In this document: positions 46,478-57,387 of the stretch, piece by piece
Position numbering within the stretch: position 1 is the stretch's first letter
Layout: every line of letters begins with the position of its first letter
Assembly: GCA_964058845.1 (NCBI GenBank)
Contig: CAXKVR010000380.1
Coordinates: forward strand, 1 to 64,000
DNA from: Carex sylvatica
Lineage: Eukaryota > Streptophyta > Magnoliopsida > Poales > Cyperaceae
Direction of reading: 5' to 3'
DNA length: 64,000 nt
Notes under the pieces: generated by a model
What the model was told of the DNA's origin: nothing
The model's input: only the letters and a program-made list of their open reading frames with translations
The model's database searches: none
Made by a program: the position numbers and the translations under genes

Positions 46478-48033
46478 CGGCCATTTTTATTAATATCCAA
46501 AAAAAAAAAGTTTTTACAAAAGTATCTACCGTTTTGGTTTCTTTTTTTTAAATCTATCCAAACTGTCAAGTCCATGGGCAGTCTAGAATCCTAGCATACC
46601 ATCTGAGGCTGGAGCGGTCCACTAGGAACCTGACCGCTTAGGGGCCGGACGGTCCTCTATTTTTTTTAAAAAAAATTTAAATTTTTAGAGAGATCTTAAT
46701 ATTTTGAATTTTTGATTGAAATAATTTTGTGAAGTTTTATTTTTCTTGTTTAGAGTGTATGCCAAAAAATAAGACATTTGATATATTTATGAAGTGATGT
46801 CGTAACTCTTTATAACTTTGATTTAGTTTGTCAGTTGGATACCACAAGTTTAAATATAACACTAATTAAGAACTTTGTCTTGATTCTAAAAATAAATATT
46901 TTCTTCAAATATACACAAGAAAATATAGTTAGATTACCTCAATGATATACATATACATATATATACATGTATTATATTATATATACATATATTATACATA
47001 TATTATACATATATACATGGCCCATGCAGCAGCAGCAAATGCGGCCCATGCGACCGCAAATGCGGCGCATGCGGCATTTGATCTCTGCTGGTAAATCAGC
47101 AAGTCTGAACTGATACAAGCACCAAACTGTAAAAGTGGCATGTAGAGCATTAATAAATATACATAATTGACACAAATTTAAATTTATTTGGATTTTTCTA
47201 CTGTTAGTTATGAATTTCTAAAGTTCAACTTTCGAAAAAACTTTAAATATCCATGACTTTGGCTAGGAAAGTTGGATTTGCGCGTATGACCACTTTTCAG
47301 AAAGGGGGGGGGGGACAAGACGGATCCGAATATTGCTCTGGGGGACACCCTCGGACATCCAAAGCATCAGAATTTAAAAAAAATATTGTTTAGTACCTCA
47401 AAAATTCAGTTTAAGTTTTCGTTCGACGGTAGGCATATAACGATTGGTATTTTGTTTAGTCAAAAGCCTAAGAGATTATTCAATAATTATCCATATAATT
47501 ATTTTAAAATTTATTTACTATTTATTATGTTTGTTTGCCTATCTCCGAGCAAATAGTATATGTCGACAATAATCAAATAATCTAATTATTCTCTCTCTCG
47601 CTTTCTAAAAAAAAAGTGTATATCATTGATGCAATCTAACCATATTTCCTTGTGTATATTTGAATAAAATAAATTATTAAGAATCAAGGCCAAGTCCTTA
47701 ATTAGTGTTATCTTTAGACTTGTGATATCCAACTGACAAATTAAATCAAAGTTATAAAGAGTTACGACATCACTTCATAAATATATCAAATGTCTTATTT
47801 TTTGGCATACACTCTAAACAAGAAAAATAAAACTTCACAAAATTATTTCAATCAAAATATTAAGATCTCTCAAAAACAAAAAAATTAGAGGACCGCCCGG
47901 CTCCCAGGCGGTCTGTTAGGATTCTGGACCGCCCATGGGCCTGGTGGTCTGGGTAGATTTTTAAAAAAAAAAACCAAAGCGGTGGACACTCTTGTAAAAA
48001 TCTTTTTTTTTTAGATATTAATAAAATTGGCCG
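46478..48033. mobile_element. Long-TIR MULE, 1556 bp (TSD AAAAAAGTG), non-autonomous
   Basis: It begins CGGCCATTTTTATTAATATC and ends ...TAATAAAATTGGCCG, with arms of about 410-460 bp (46478-46935 and 47625-48033) paired almost throughout. A perfect 9-bp duplication AAAAAAGTG flanks it (46469-46477 and 48034-48042). Both arms contain a GC-rich ACCGCC/GGCGGT block set in AT-rich DNA. The 690-bp middle has no transposase. It contains a GC-rich Ala/His-codon patch (47017-47094) and an 11-base G run near 47304, which look unlike the arms and may be captured sequence. Confidence 0.88.
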
Positions 48034-48042
48034 AAAAAAGTG

Positions 48043-48936
48043 TGTGCAATATTTTTTTTCATTTGATTATTACTTTTAGATAATGTTGAAAAATATTTTT
48101 TATTTTGGAAATATTTGAAAGGCCTTCCATCCAATTTTCGAATTTTTTTTTCTCGAATTTAATTTGTTGCAACTAAGAAGAGATGTACACATCTTAATTA
48201 ATTATTCCATATATATCTTGTCTTACTTATTTTTATCTCACTGGTCTAAAATAAAAGTTATGATTGATTAAATTAAAGAAACACTAGAAATTGGGCATCA
48301 AATAATGACATCACTCATGATCAGGATATATAATATCAATCTATATAATTAATATAATATAATATGTAAATTTGACATAATAAAATAAATATAAAATCGG
48401 AAAGGTAAAGGCCAGATTATTATGGAAGACAGGTATAGTATGGAAATGAAACATTTCATTGCTCTCCTAAAAAAAAAAAAAAAAATTGAAACTTACAAAC
48501 CAAAATGTTTGCGTACATGCATGCATGTAGCTAGAAACCTAACACATGAAAAAAAAAAAAAAAAATTACCAAACAAGTGTGCGTGTCTTAACTAGATTAT
48601 ACATTTTTGGACCATGCTCAAGTAAAAGAGAGGTCCAAACCAAAACAGGTAACCAGCCAAAATTCAGTTGGAACTTGGAACGGTCGTTTGATTGCGCAAT
48701 TAATGTTATCTATTTGAAAGTGTTGTGTGCTACTTTCTTTCAGTTGAAAAGGTATGGGCGTTTCGGTAGTCTGAACTACTTAGAAGAAAAAAATTAGTGA
48801 CGTTGTTAACAGTCACATTATATCTATTTTATTATATTACATTATGTTTGTCGATCAGTAATATCATTGTTTTTTACTATTGTAGTCATGTCATATAAAT
48901 TGATTCGGTTGTATCACGTCATGATCACATGCATGT
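48043..48936. other. Intergenic DNA; right part begins an outer GTCACG-rich element
   Basis: Nothing is recognised to about 48795. From 48797 (GTGACGTTGTTAACAGTCAC) the sequence resembles material right of 50442 (ATGTGACGTGACTGTCATC), suggesting one outer element of about 48797-50640 into which 48945-49634 and 49681-50442 were inserted. Its ends are not resolved. Confidence 0.35.
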
Positions 48937-48944
48937 GACGTGAT

Positions 48945-49634
48945 TAGGGCTGTGCTCTCGGACCGGGTTTACCCGGGGTCGGGCCACGGGTTTGGTCGGG
49001 TAAACGGGTATCTCGGGGCGGGTATACTCGGGTATAATTTTCAAAAACCGTACCCGACCCGAGTTTTACCCGTGCCCGTGGTACCCGGCACGGGTAGGGC
49101 GGTCCGGGTATGGTACCCGGTCCGGGTCGGGTACCCGGTCCGATCCGGTTTTTTTTTTTTTTTTTTTTTTCTGTTTTTTTTCTGGTTTTTTCTGTTTTTT
49201 TTTTTTTTAGGCGGCAAATTCGAAATTTCAAAAAAATTTGAATTTTTTCGAATTTTTTTGAATTTTTTTTGAATTTTTTTGAATTTTTTTTGAATTTTTT
49301 TGAATTTTTTTGAATTTTTTTGAATTTTTTTGAATTTTTTAACGGGTACGGGTCGGGTACGGGGTCGGGTACAGGGCAGGTACGGGTCGGGTCGGGTCGG
49401 GGTCGGGTCCGGGTTCGGGTCGGGTTGGTCGGGTCGGGTCGGGTCGGGTCGGACTTAAATCGAACCGGGTTTGGTCGGATTTTGAACCAAAAAATCGTAC
49501 CCTACCCGTTTTTTACCCGTACCCGTGTACCCGTTTACCCGACCCATACCCGGGCTCGGGCACGGGTAACCCGGGTAACGGGCACGGGCGGGTACGGGTC
49601 GGGTCCGACCCGGGCGGGTAAAAGCAAACCTCTG
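48945..49634. mobile_element. hAT-like element with CGGGTACGGGTCGGG interior (TSD GACGTGAT)
   Basis: It starts TAGGGCTGTGCTCTCGGACC and ends ...GTAAAAGCAAACCTCTG. GACGTGAT is duplicated perfectly (48937-48944 and 49635-49642). The arms are GC-rich GGGTCGGGTACCCGG strings in opposite orientation. The centre has a T-run and then a tandem GAATTTTTTT minisatellite (about 49230-49340). Open frames rich in Gly/Arg/Val here come from the repeat and are not genes. Confidence 0.82.
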
Positions 49635-49680
49635 GACGTGATCAATATTTTTTTAATATTTTTTTTATTTATAATCAATA

Positions 49681-50442
49681 TTCTAAATAGCTAGATATAT
49701 ATAGGGGCGCTATATAGCTAAGCTATAGCTTTTTCAGATCATATAAACGCTAAGTTGTGAGATAAAAGTGCGCTAACTCAGCTACCACTGCTATATATAG
49801 CTGTAATAGCTGACTGCTATTACCGTCATGCGCGACGCGCTATTACTACCGCTATGCTATATGGATTTTTTTTTGCAATTTATATGGACTTCTGTACTTC
49901 TATTTCTATTTCTAATACTACATGGTCTTTTACGATAAGTATACTAAATTAAACTATGTGCTTCTGTTTTTATTTGTGATTTATTCTCTCATTCTATATC
50001 GAGAAATATTCAAATATTAATTATTTATTTTGATTGCTCTTCGGATAGCATTCATTTGTAAAATTATTATCGTTCGTTTCAATTGAAAGATAATTTAAAT
50101 TATTATTATAACATATAAATGTTTAAATATGTATACTGACTTCATTTACCTTATAAAATTAATTGCTCTTCGTCTATTATAATATGTAATACTATGAAGT
50201 ATGAACTATTAAAGAATGTTACTTTTTAGATCTATTTTTCTCCTTCTTATTGTGTAATTGATAAAAAATATAGACTTAGATTAGTTGTCATGTTACCTCA
50301 ATTCTCCAATATTGATTATGTTGATAATTAGTAGAAATATAGAATATAAAATTTGAAAAGAAAAAAATGTCATGTATGATAGCTTTCGCAATAGCTTTTT
50401 TTTTTGTCTCCCCGCTATGCCGCTATAATCGCTATTTAGAAC
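49681..50442. mobile_element. Inverted-repeat element, TTCTAAATAG family
   Basis: TTCTAAATAGCTAGATATAT at left against ...CGCTATAATCGCTATTTAGA at right. GCTATAGCT and CCGCTATGC strings sit near both ends. The AT-rich interior is non-coding. It shares its ends with 10514-10629. Confidence 0.6.
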
Positions 50443-50654
50443 CTTGTTTATAATTTATTTTGTAATATTTTATTATTTGTTAGTACATTTTATTATTAAA
50501 TATGATCACTCTCGTTACGTGTGATCATATAGTATGATCATATATGTGACGTGACTGTCATCTACCATTTTAATCATATCATGTAAAAAAAAAAAAATCA
50601 CGTGATATGATCAAATCATGACATGTTAATCACGTTACATTATATATATGAACT

Positions 50655-51049
50655 TGCTAGCATGCTATGCGTAGCATAGAGGGCCTCCGTGCAACGGCTC
50701 AATATTTGACATTTCAAAATTCTAACGGTCGATCCGAACCGTTGATCTTGTTCTTCATATTAATATGTGTTTGGAGATCAAATTTTATATTTTTTAAAAT
50801 TTATTTACTATTTTTTTAGATTTATTGAAAGTCACTGTTTTTTTATGGTCCAGATTTGCTGAAAACAGCGATTTTCAATAAATCTAAAAAAAATAGTAAA
50901 CAAATTCCAAAAAATGTAAAATTTAGTCTCCAAACACATATTAATATATAAAACAAGATGAACGGTTCGGATCGATCATTAGAATTTTGAAAAGTTGAAT
51001 ATTGAGTCTTTGCACGGAGGCCCTCTATGCTACGCATAGCATGCTAGCA
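50655..51049. mobile_element. Family A MITE with perfect 40-bp TIRs
   Basis: Terminal arms of 40 bp beginning TGCTAGCATGCTATGCGTAG and ending ...GGGCCTCCGTGCAA are identical in inverse orientation. The family A interior follows: TCGATCCGAACCGTT at left, AACGGTTCGGATCGAT at right. Perfect ends suggest recent activity, although no clear target duplication could be set in the surrounding (TA)n. Confidence 0.8.
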
Positions 51050-51665
51050 TATTCCTATATATATATATATACACTTCAAAATTTGATTTGTGTGATAATA
51101 CAATTTAGAATGAAATTCCTCAATATTAAGTTCTTTTGAACCATTCATGTATATATATATATGCTCCAAAAATGAATCAAACGTGTTATTGTGTTAGAAT
51201 TACATGCATGTATTGATTCACGTGTCTCTGCCCGGGTTCTAACTCATGGTCCAACTTTGTACATATAAGTATTCATTCTTGCACTGTATAATATATATAT
51301 CTATAATAAAATTATATATTTATATATACCTACACTGTTGACTGTTTAGTCTAGTGTCTTATATACTAATTAACTTGGAGATTAACTTCTATTGTCATGT
51401 TTTCATTAAAACTTTAACACGTGGTGTTGTATTTGAATGCTAGTGCTCTATTCTAACAGCACGATGCTCCTCGATAGAATTATTGATTAATGGATGAAAT
51501 AAAACATATGTGTTGACTCATTGTGTTGTTGTTCGACAGGAAATGATTAAGTTATTTTAGATCGCCTTGATATCTTAAGGAGACCTAGGTTTATCTAACC
51601 GGACTCTTCTTTATAAACTTTATTATTAGTCCTCTTATTTTGTCCCTATCTTTTAAGCTAGTTCA
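51050..51665. other. Intergenic DNA, nothing recognised
   Basis: AT-rich with short (TA)n runs. No gene. Confidence 0.55.
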
Positions 51666-51674
51666 AGTTTTTAG

Positions 51675-52349
51675 CCGAAATTTTTATTAATATCCAAAAT
51701 AAAATATTAAATTTCAAAAACTACACCTCATGCTTGTGAAATTTCAAAATTTGCCCAAACTGCAAATTATTTTTACGGAAAACAAAAAATTTGTCTGACA
51801 ACTCTCTTACAAAAATTCTCATTGATTTTTTTCTTTTTACTTTTTATTTTTATTTTTTCAAAAATAGAAGAATTCAAATATTTTATGTATTTACTTATAA
51901 ATGAGTTTTTAACCGGGATCAATAACTCATATTCAAAACAAATTTTTTTTTCCAATAACACACAAAGAAATATTTTAATTTTTCTTATAGCTGCAAAAAA
52001 TATGACTTGAAAAATATTGATTCAGGTTATTTATATAGTATTCCATCTATTTAAAAAAATATATATAAAATATTTCTAATATTTCAATACAAAAATAAAT
52101 AAATTATAAATATTTCTGTTTAATTAAAAAACTAATATGAAAAACTTAAAACCGCCAAAAATAATTGCGGTTTTGGAATTCAAAGTTTAAAACTGTAATT
52201 TTTTTTGCAGTTTTGGAATTCCAAAATTGCAATTTTAGACTTAATTTCCACAAAAAAAATTACAGTTTGGACATATTTAAAAATTTCTCAACCTCAAGTG
52301 TAGATTTTGGAATTTAATATATATTTTTTGATATTAAATAATTTTTTGG
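51675..52349. mobile_element. MULE-type element, 675 bp (TSD AGTTTTTAG)
   Basis: CCGAAATTTTTATTAATATC at left and the inverse of ATATTAAATAATTTTTTGG at right. A perfect 9-bp duplication AGTTTTTAG flanks it (51666-51674 and 52350-52358). Right-arm GCGGTTTTGGAATTC...GCAGTTTTGGAATTCC is a direct repeat. Its ends resemble those of the larger MULE at 46478-48033. Confidence 0.82.
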
Positions 52350-52358
52350 AGTTTTTAG

Positions 52359-52999
52359 TTATAGTAGTGCATGACTTAATTATATTATCATGTGTTTTTG
52401 TTTTTAGTCATTACAACAACAACAAAAAATCTTTATTTGAAATTTCGAAACAATAATCTCTCGTATCAAATAACATGTGTTTTTGCCACTAGATCAAAAA
52501 TTAATTCTTATATATATTTATTTTATCTAATTTAAAAGTCTTTTAAAAACAATTAATCATCAACTATATTGTCAAACAGACTTTCATAATTCAGCTTAAA
52601 ATTTAGACTAGTCTCTGTGTGACTATTTAGTAGTCATCACGATGAGAAATGCATTGCTACCCATATATAGACTCTTTATTCTCTATTTAGGTTTGAATGG
52701 ACTAATTAGTTTGCAACTAATAAAAAGTCATAAAAATTAAAGATTGGACTTTTACCATATCACCAGAGAAAATCAGAATACTAGACCTAAAATAACTTAA
52801 AGCAGCTTAAAGGAGACATTACGTAGAGGGGCGGTCGTTTCAAGTTAACACTAGCAAATCTACAACAATTTGACGCTTTCAAAACAAAAGTAGCTTAAAG
52901 TAGCATGTTTACAGAAATTTGATTCTCTTTTCACTGTGTCAAAGGTGACATGACCGTCTGGTTGTTTCCAGAACCACCACCGCCAACATAAAGATATAT
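52359..52999. other. Intergenic DNA, nothing recognised
   Basis: No gene or element ends. Confidence 0.55.
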
Positions 53000-53344
53000 A
53001 TTTTTAAATTAATTTATTAAAGTGTATACTGTACAAATAATTTATTAAATTATATATAAATATATATTTTGATAAACAATATAACACTATAACATAATTA
53101 GTGACTAATATTTTAATAATATAATAGATGTTTTGTAATTAACAAGTTAATTATGAAAAATATCCGTGTCTGTCCGATATCTGATCCGTATCCGTAACAT
53201 TTAATATCCGATTTGTATCCGTAACATTTAATATCCGATCCGTATCCGTATATGTATTCGAGACTATCCGTATCCGAAAAATTATAACGGATATGAATGC
53301 GGTAAGACTACTATCCAATCCGTATCCGACCGTTTACACCCCTA
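53000..53344. mobile_element. Truncated hAT-like MITE, inverse copy of 15225-15693 family
   Basis: It ends ...CCGTATCCGACCGTTTACACCCCTA. The inner part (TAACATAATTAGTGACTAAT, AACAAGTTAATTATGAAAAA) is the complement of the core of 15225-15693. The other terminus (TAGGGGTG) is missing, so the left end is lost. Confidence 0.75.
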
Positions 53345-53837
53345 GCTCCTATACTTACTATTATATTTATATGGTTTTTATATAATATTTAAAAATATAC
53401 AACATTTATATACTCCACCAATAAACAATAAACAATATATAATTGGCTCATATCAATTCAGAGAGGTAGGTGAAAACTGTAGTCTCCAAGAAGATCGACC
53501 TGGCACTTACCAGAAAAGAAAAGAAAGGTGACTGTTTTTTTTTTTTTTTTCAAAGTTTGATTAAGGGGTGGGGGTCACACATGGTCAAATGTAATGCAAA
53601 AACCATATGGCCTTTCATGTAAGTACATCTTTACCTCCTAAATCTAATTTTTATTTTATTTTATTTTTTGAAAAATTCATTATGCTCCCAAGTTTGGAGA
53701 AAAATATGTACAAATTAGGGTTAATATGCTTTCAAATTCAATATGCATAATATTCATCTTTTTCTAAAAAAAAAATATTGTTTCTAAGGCAGCCATTTTA
53801 TTTGAACCTAATAGAGCTATTATAACTTAATAGTTAT
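53345..53837. other. Intergenic DNA, nothing recognised
   Basis: Poly(T) near 53535 and AT-rich sequence. No gene. Confidence 0.55.
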
Positions 53838-54490
53838 AATGAGTTTTATTTCATCCATACATCTTAATGAACCTTACAAATAGTTATAATTTTACAACTA
53901 TTGAATTTAAGACTTATTTGTATACGAATGAGTCAATAATATGACCCTACTATTATAAGTTAATAGTTAGAATGAGCTTTTTTCTTCTTCTATAAGTTTC
54001 ACTGTACCTGACAAGTAGCTACAATTTTACAGTTCTTGAATTGAAGACAAATTTGTGCTGCGAACAAGTCAAGAACATGACCTCACCATTAGTTAAAAAA
54101 ATAGAGAGAACATAACCAACTAACATCAGTCTTGTGGAAATAATGAGTTGAATTTCTTCTTCTATAAGTTTCACTGTACCTGACAAGTAGCTACAGTTTT
54201 ACAGTTCTTGAATTGAAGACAAATTTGTGTTGCAAACAAGTCAAGAATATGACCTTACCATTAGTTAAAAAAATAGAGAAAAAACGTAACCAACTAACAT
54301 CAGTCTTGTGGAAATAATGAGTTGAATTTCTTCTATAATTCTCACCACACCTACAACAACTACAATATTATAACTCTTGAATTGAAATCTTATTTGTATT
54401 AAGAAAGAGCCAAGAACGTGACCCTCTTGGTTAAAAAAATAGAAAAAACGTAACCAACTGACACCAGTATTATTGAAAGAAAGAATAACA
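53838..54490. repeat. Tandem array, four units of about 133-175 bp
   Basis: Units starting AATGAG at about 53838, 53971, 54142 and 54315 repeat TATAAGTTTCACTGTACCTG, ACAAGTAGCTACAATTTTAC, CTTGAATTGAAGACAAATTT and TTAGTTAAAAAAATAGAG. Units 2 and 3 are nearly identical; 1 and 4 are diverged, as expected when the middle of an array is the youngest. Confidence 0.85.
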
Positions 54491-55505
54491 TCAGTCTTTT
54501 AATTGTTTTTATTTTTTTGTTTTACAAGGACACTTACTGTGTAACCAAACTAAAAGGCATATTACAAGAATTTCATGTTTAATTATTTGATCTAAACAAA
54601 TTTATAAGTACATATATATTATTACTAGTTTAACTTTTATTATTTCTACTTCTTATTCTTTAAAAACTAAAGTGTATGAATTAATCAGTTTTTTATGAAT
54701 TCTACTTTTTAAACATGGTTTTCTTTTTAAATCATTGGACCGAATTGTTCAAGATTCTAATTAAACGATTGGAATCAATATTCAAAATTTGAGTGAACTT
54801 AGTATCTAAATTTCTGGAAATGCACCATGGAAAAGAAACAAGCAATCTTGGCTTGGAATTTATCCTAAGAGAGTCAAGCTCAAGGATTCTCTTATTCCAT
54901 ATATTTATGTCTACATTTTCATAATGAGATAAGATTATAATTAATGCTTGTCATCACACAAGCACACAACCAATTAAAAATTGACAATAAATGTGCTATA
55001 GTGATTGTCAGAGTGTGACTATTCATCATACCAACAAAAATCTTTTGCAGAATCATATCATATTTTTTCAAATTAATTTCATGGTTTATATTATTTCTAT
55101 ATATTTAATTTCCATTTTTTTTTGTTAGAAAGTCAGATTATGCGTCTATAACAGCAAGCATTTAGTACTTGCAATTATTATATCTTGGAATGTGTGCTTT
55201 TTTAATAATAATGTATTTTATTTGTCAGACAAAAATATATATTTTTTAAACATTTTTTGGCACGTAGACATGTATTGTCCGATGTTTCTCATTCTTTGGA
55301 GCGTTCATTTTTTGCACGTAGTGTGATTCAGTTCATGCAATTAATGCTTTACATATATAATAATAGTCCTATGTTTAGATTCATGCATGTATATGATATT
55401 TTAATATTATGCAACATTTATGTTCAATGTATATAATACTACAAGTCTACAACACGTGTAAAATAAAAAATATGACTTACTGAAGCGATGCCAGGTTGCT
55501 CACAC
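54491..55505. other. Intergenic DNA, nothing recognised
   Basis: AT-rich and non-coding. Confidence 0.55.

Positions 55506-55553
<48 letters not shown>
55506..55553. repeat. (AAT)n microsatellite
   Basis: About 16 AAT/ATA units. Confidence 0.95.
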
Positions 55554-55554
<1 letters not shown>

Positions 55555-55562
55555 TTAAAAAC

Positions 55563-55963
55563 GAGGTTCAACTGTTTTTATTTTTATGTCTTCATGCCTC
55601 TATTTTTAAATTTTTTAATAATTTAAAATTTAAAAGTTAAATTAATAAAACATTTAGATATGATCTACATCATTTTATCAATGTGTGTAAAATATTGTGA
55701 CATTTCAACTTTGTTTTAGTTATCATCAAAAGCTTGTAAAAACATACTAATGTGAATAATTTCTGAACATTGATTTTTCAAATAATTAATTCACATAAAA
55801 AAAATCAAAATGTAATATTTTTTTATCAGCACATAAAGAAAACAACATATATCACATCTAACGGTTTTATTTTGACGTTTATAATTTAAATTTTGATTTA
55901 TTAACGTTTAAAAAAATAGAAATATGATGGAGACACAAAAAATAAAGACAGTTGAACTCTCTC
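55563..55963. mobile_element. Foldback MITE, family B (second copy)
   Basis: Ends GAGGTTCAACTGTTTTTATT and (inverse) GAGAGAGTTCAACTGTCTTT. The inner text ATATGATCTACATCATTTTA and TATCACATCTAACGGTTTTA matches the copy at 3624-4038. Confidence 0.65.
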
Positions 55964-56353
55964 AATAATAAAATACATAATTAAATAAATATATATCATT
56001 AATAACGACAACAACTAAAAATGTAGATAATAGATTTTGACAATAATAATTAACTAACTATTCATGACAAAAAGAAAGATATTGATAAGTTTATCCCGTT
56101 TATTTTGAATATTCCAAAATGTTCAAACTCTAAAGGGTACGGTTTATCCCTTTTACACTACACCCACCTTTCAGAAAGAGACACCATCTCTGTGGAATTT
56201 CTTCTTTCTTTTCTCAGGAAAATAACATAATTTTCTAAAACAAAGCTATAGCATTAATTTGTTTGGAATTTTTTCACACAAACCAATGCAAAATTGTCAA
56301 ATTAGAACTATTTGCTTTTACTTTTGTAGAAATTAAAAGGGAAATGTCATGTT
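55964..56353. other. Intergenic DNA, nothing recognised
   Basis: Left flank of the segmental duplication. No gene. Confidence 0.5.
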
Positions 56354-57367
56354 ATTGAATTTTGAAGTAATTCCTTTTTGACCATTACATGGACAAATGG
56401 CTTTCAAAGAACTTGCTAATATAATTGACTCACAAGAATTTGTTTATCACACAATTCATAAAATTAATTAAGAGAAATGTGAAATCAAATCAAATTTTAG
56501 TTTTCTCAATTTTTTTTCTTTTTTACTTTTAAATATATTTTTAGTTCCTTCATTTTCTTTAATTAATGGCACATAAATTTTACTTCAAAATCTAAGTCAT
56601 TTTTTCAAATTAATAATATACAAATAATTGCATGATTCTTATTTTATTTTTCTCTATAAAAATAGAACATCATTAGCGTTGTAAAATTCCAATCATTGAT
56701 TACTTCTCCAAGATTAATTAGATAACTTTTTTCTAACACTATCTATAGCCGATTTTTTTGAATTCAAATTATATTTCACTTTCCTACCAATTATTGGTTA
56801 AGAAAAAATAGAATGCTTGCTTCATAAAATATATATAGTCAAATTACTTGACTTCATGTTCATTGCATTTAACTTATTCCCACGAGTGAAAAGCATAGTC
56901 AAGTATTTTTAAGAAGTTCCTTATTAATCCATATACTTCTATTTTTTTTTAAAAATCTTCACAAAAGCTGCGAAATAATTGTAAAAGAACATACTTCTAA
57001 TTAATCCGCATTAATTATTCAGCTGAAAGTTTGTCACAACCAAGAATAAATTAACTAGCTAGATTATTTTGGGTGGGGATTTATTGACTTTTTTATAACT
57101 TTAAATTTCGAAAAAACTGTTAAAAAAATAGTTATAATTTGAGAAGAAAAAAAAACAATTACCTTATGTATTATGCATATCATATGTATAATATATATAC
57201 ACAGTATATAAAAGTATTATAAAATTTGATGCCAGTGTCACTATTAATTCATTAAATGACTTAATCACATGATTAATAAGGACATTTTGTATCAATCACA
57301 TTCTAATTTAATGGAAATTGATGTACGGCGAATCATAGATTCAAATTAATTAAATGAAAAGTACAAC
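56354..57367 (+). repeat. Segmental tandem duplication, copy A (1014 bp)
   Basis: From ATTGAATTTTGAAGTAATTC to AATGAAAAGTACAAC this stretch matches, block by block and in order, the sequence that resumes at 57368 and continues after the LTR at 60143-62049. Shared blocks include GACTTCATGTTCATTGCATT, TAGCGTTGTAAA and GGGTGGGGAT. Copy A lacks the LTR and MITE found in copy B, so it shows the original sequence. Confidence 0.85.
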
Positions 57368-57387
57368 ATTGAATTTTGATGTAATAC
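57368..57387 (+). repeat. Start of segmental duplication copy B, left of the LTR
   Basis: ATTGAATTTTGATGTAATAC aligns without gaps to the start of copy A. The copy is broken here by the solo LTR and resumes at 60143. The last five bases, AATAC, are the left target-site duplication. Confidence 0.8.

Noticed and set aside
48940..49694. Gly/Arg/Val-rich open frames on both strands
   Set aside because: They are translations of the GGGTCGGGTA repeats of a hAT-like element.
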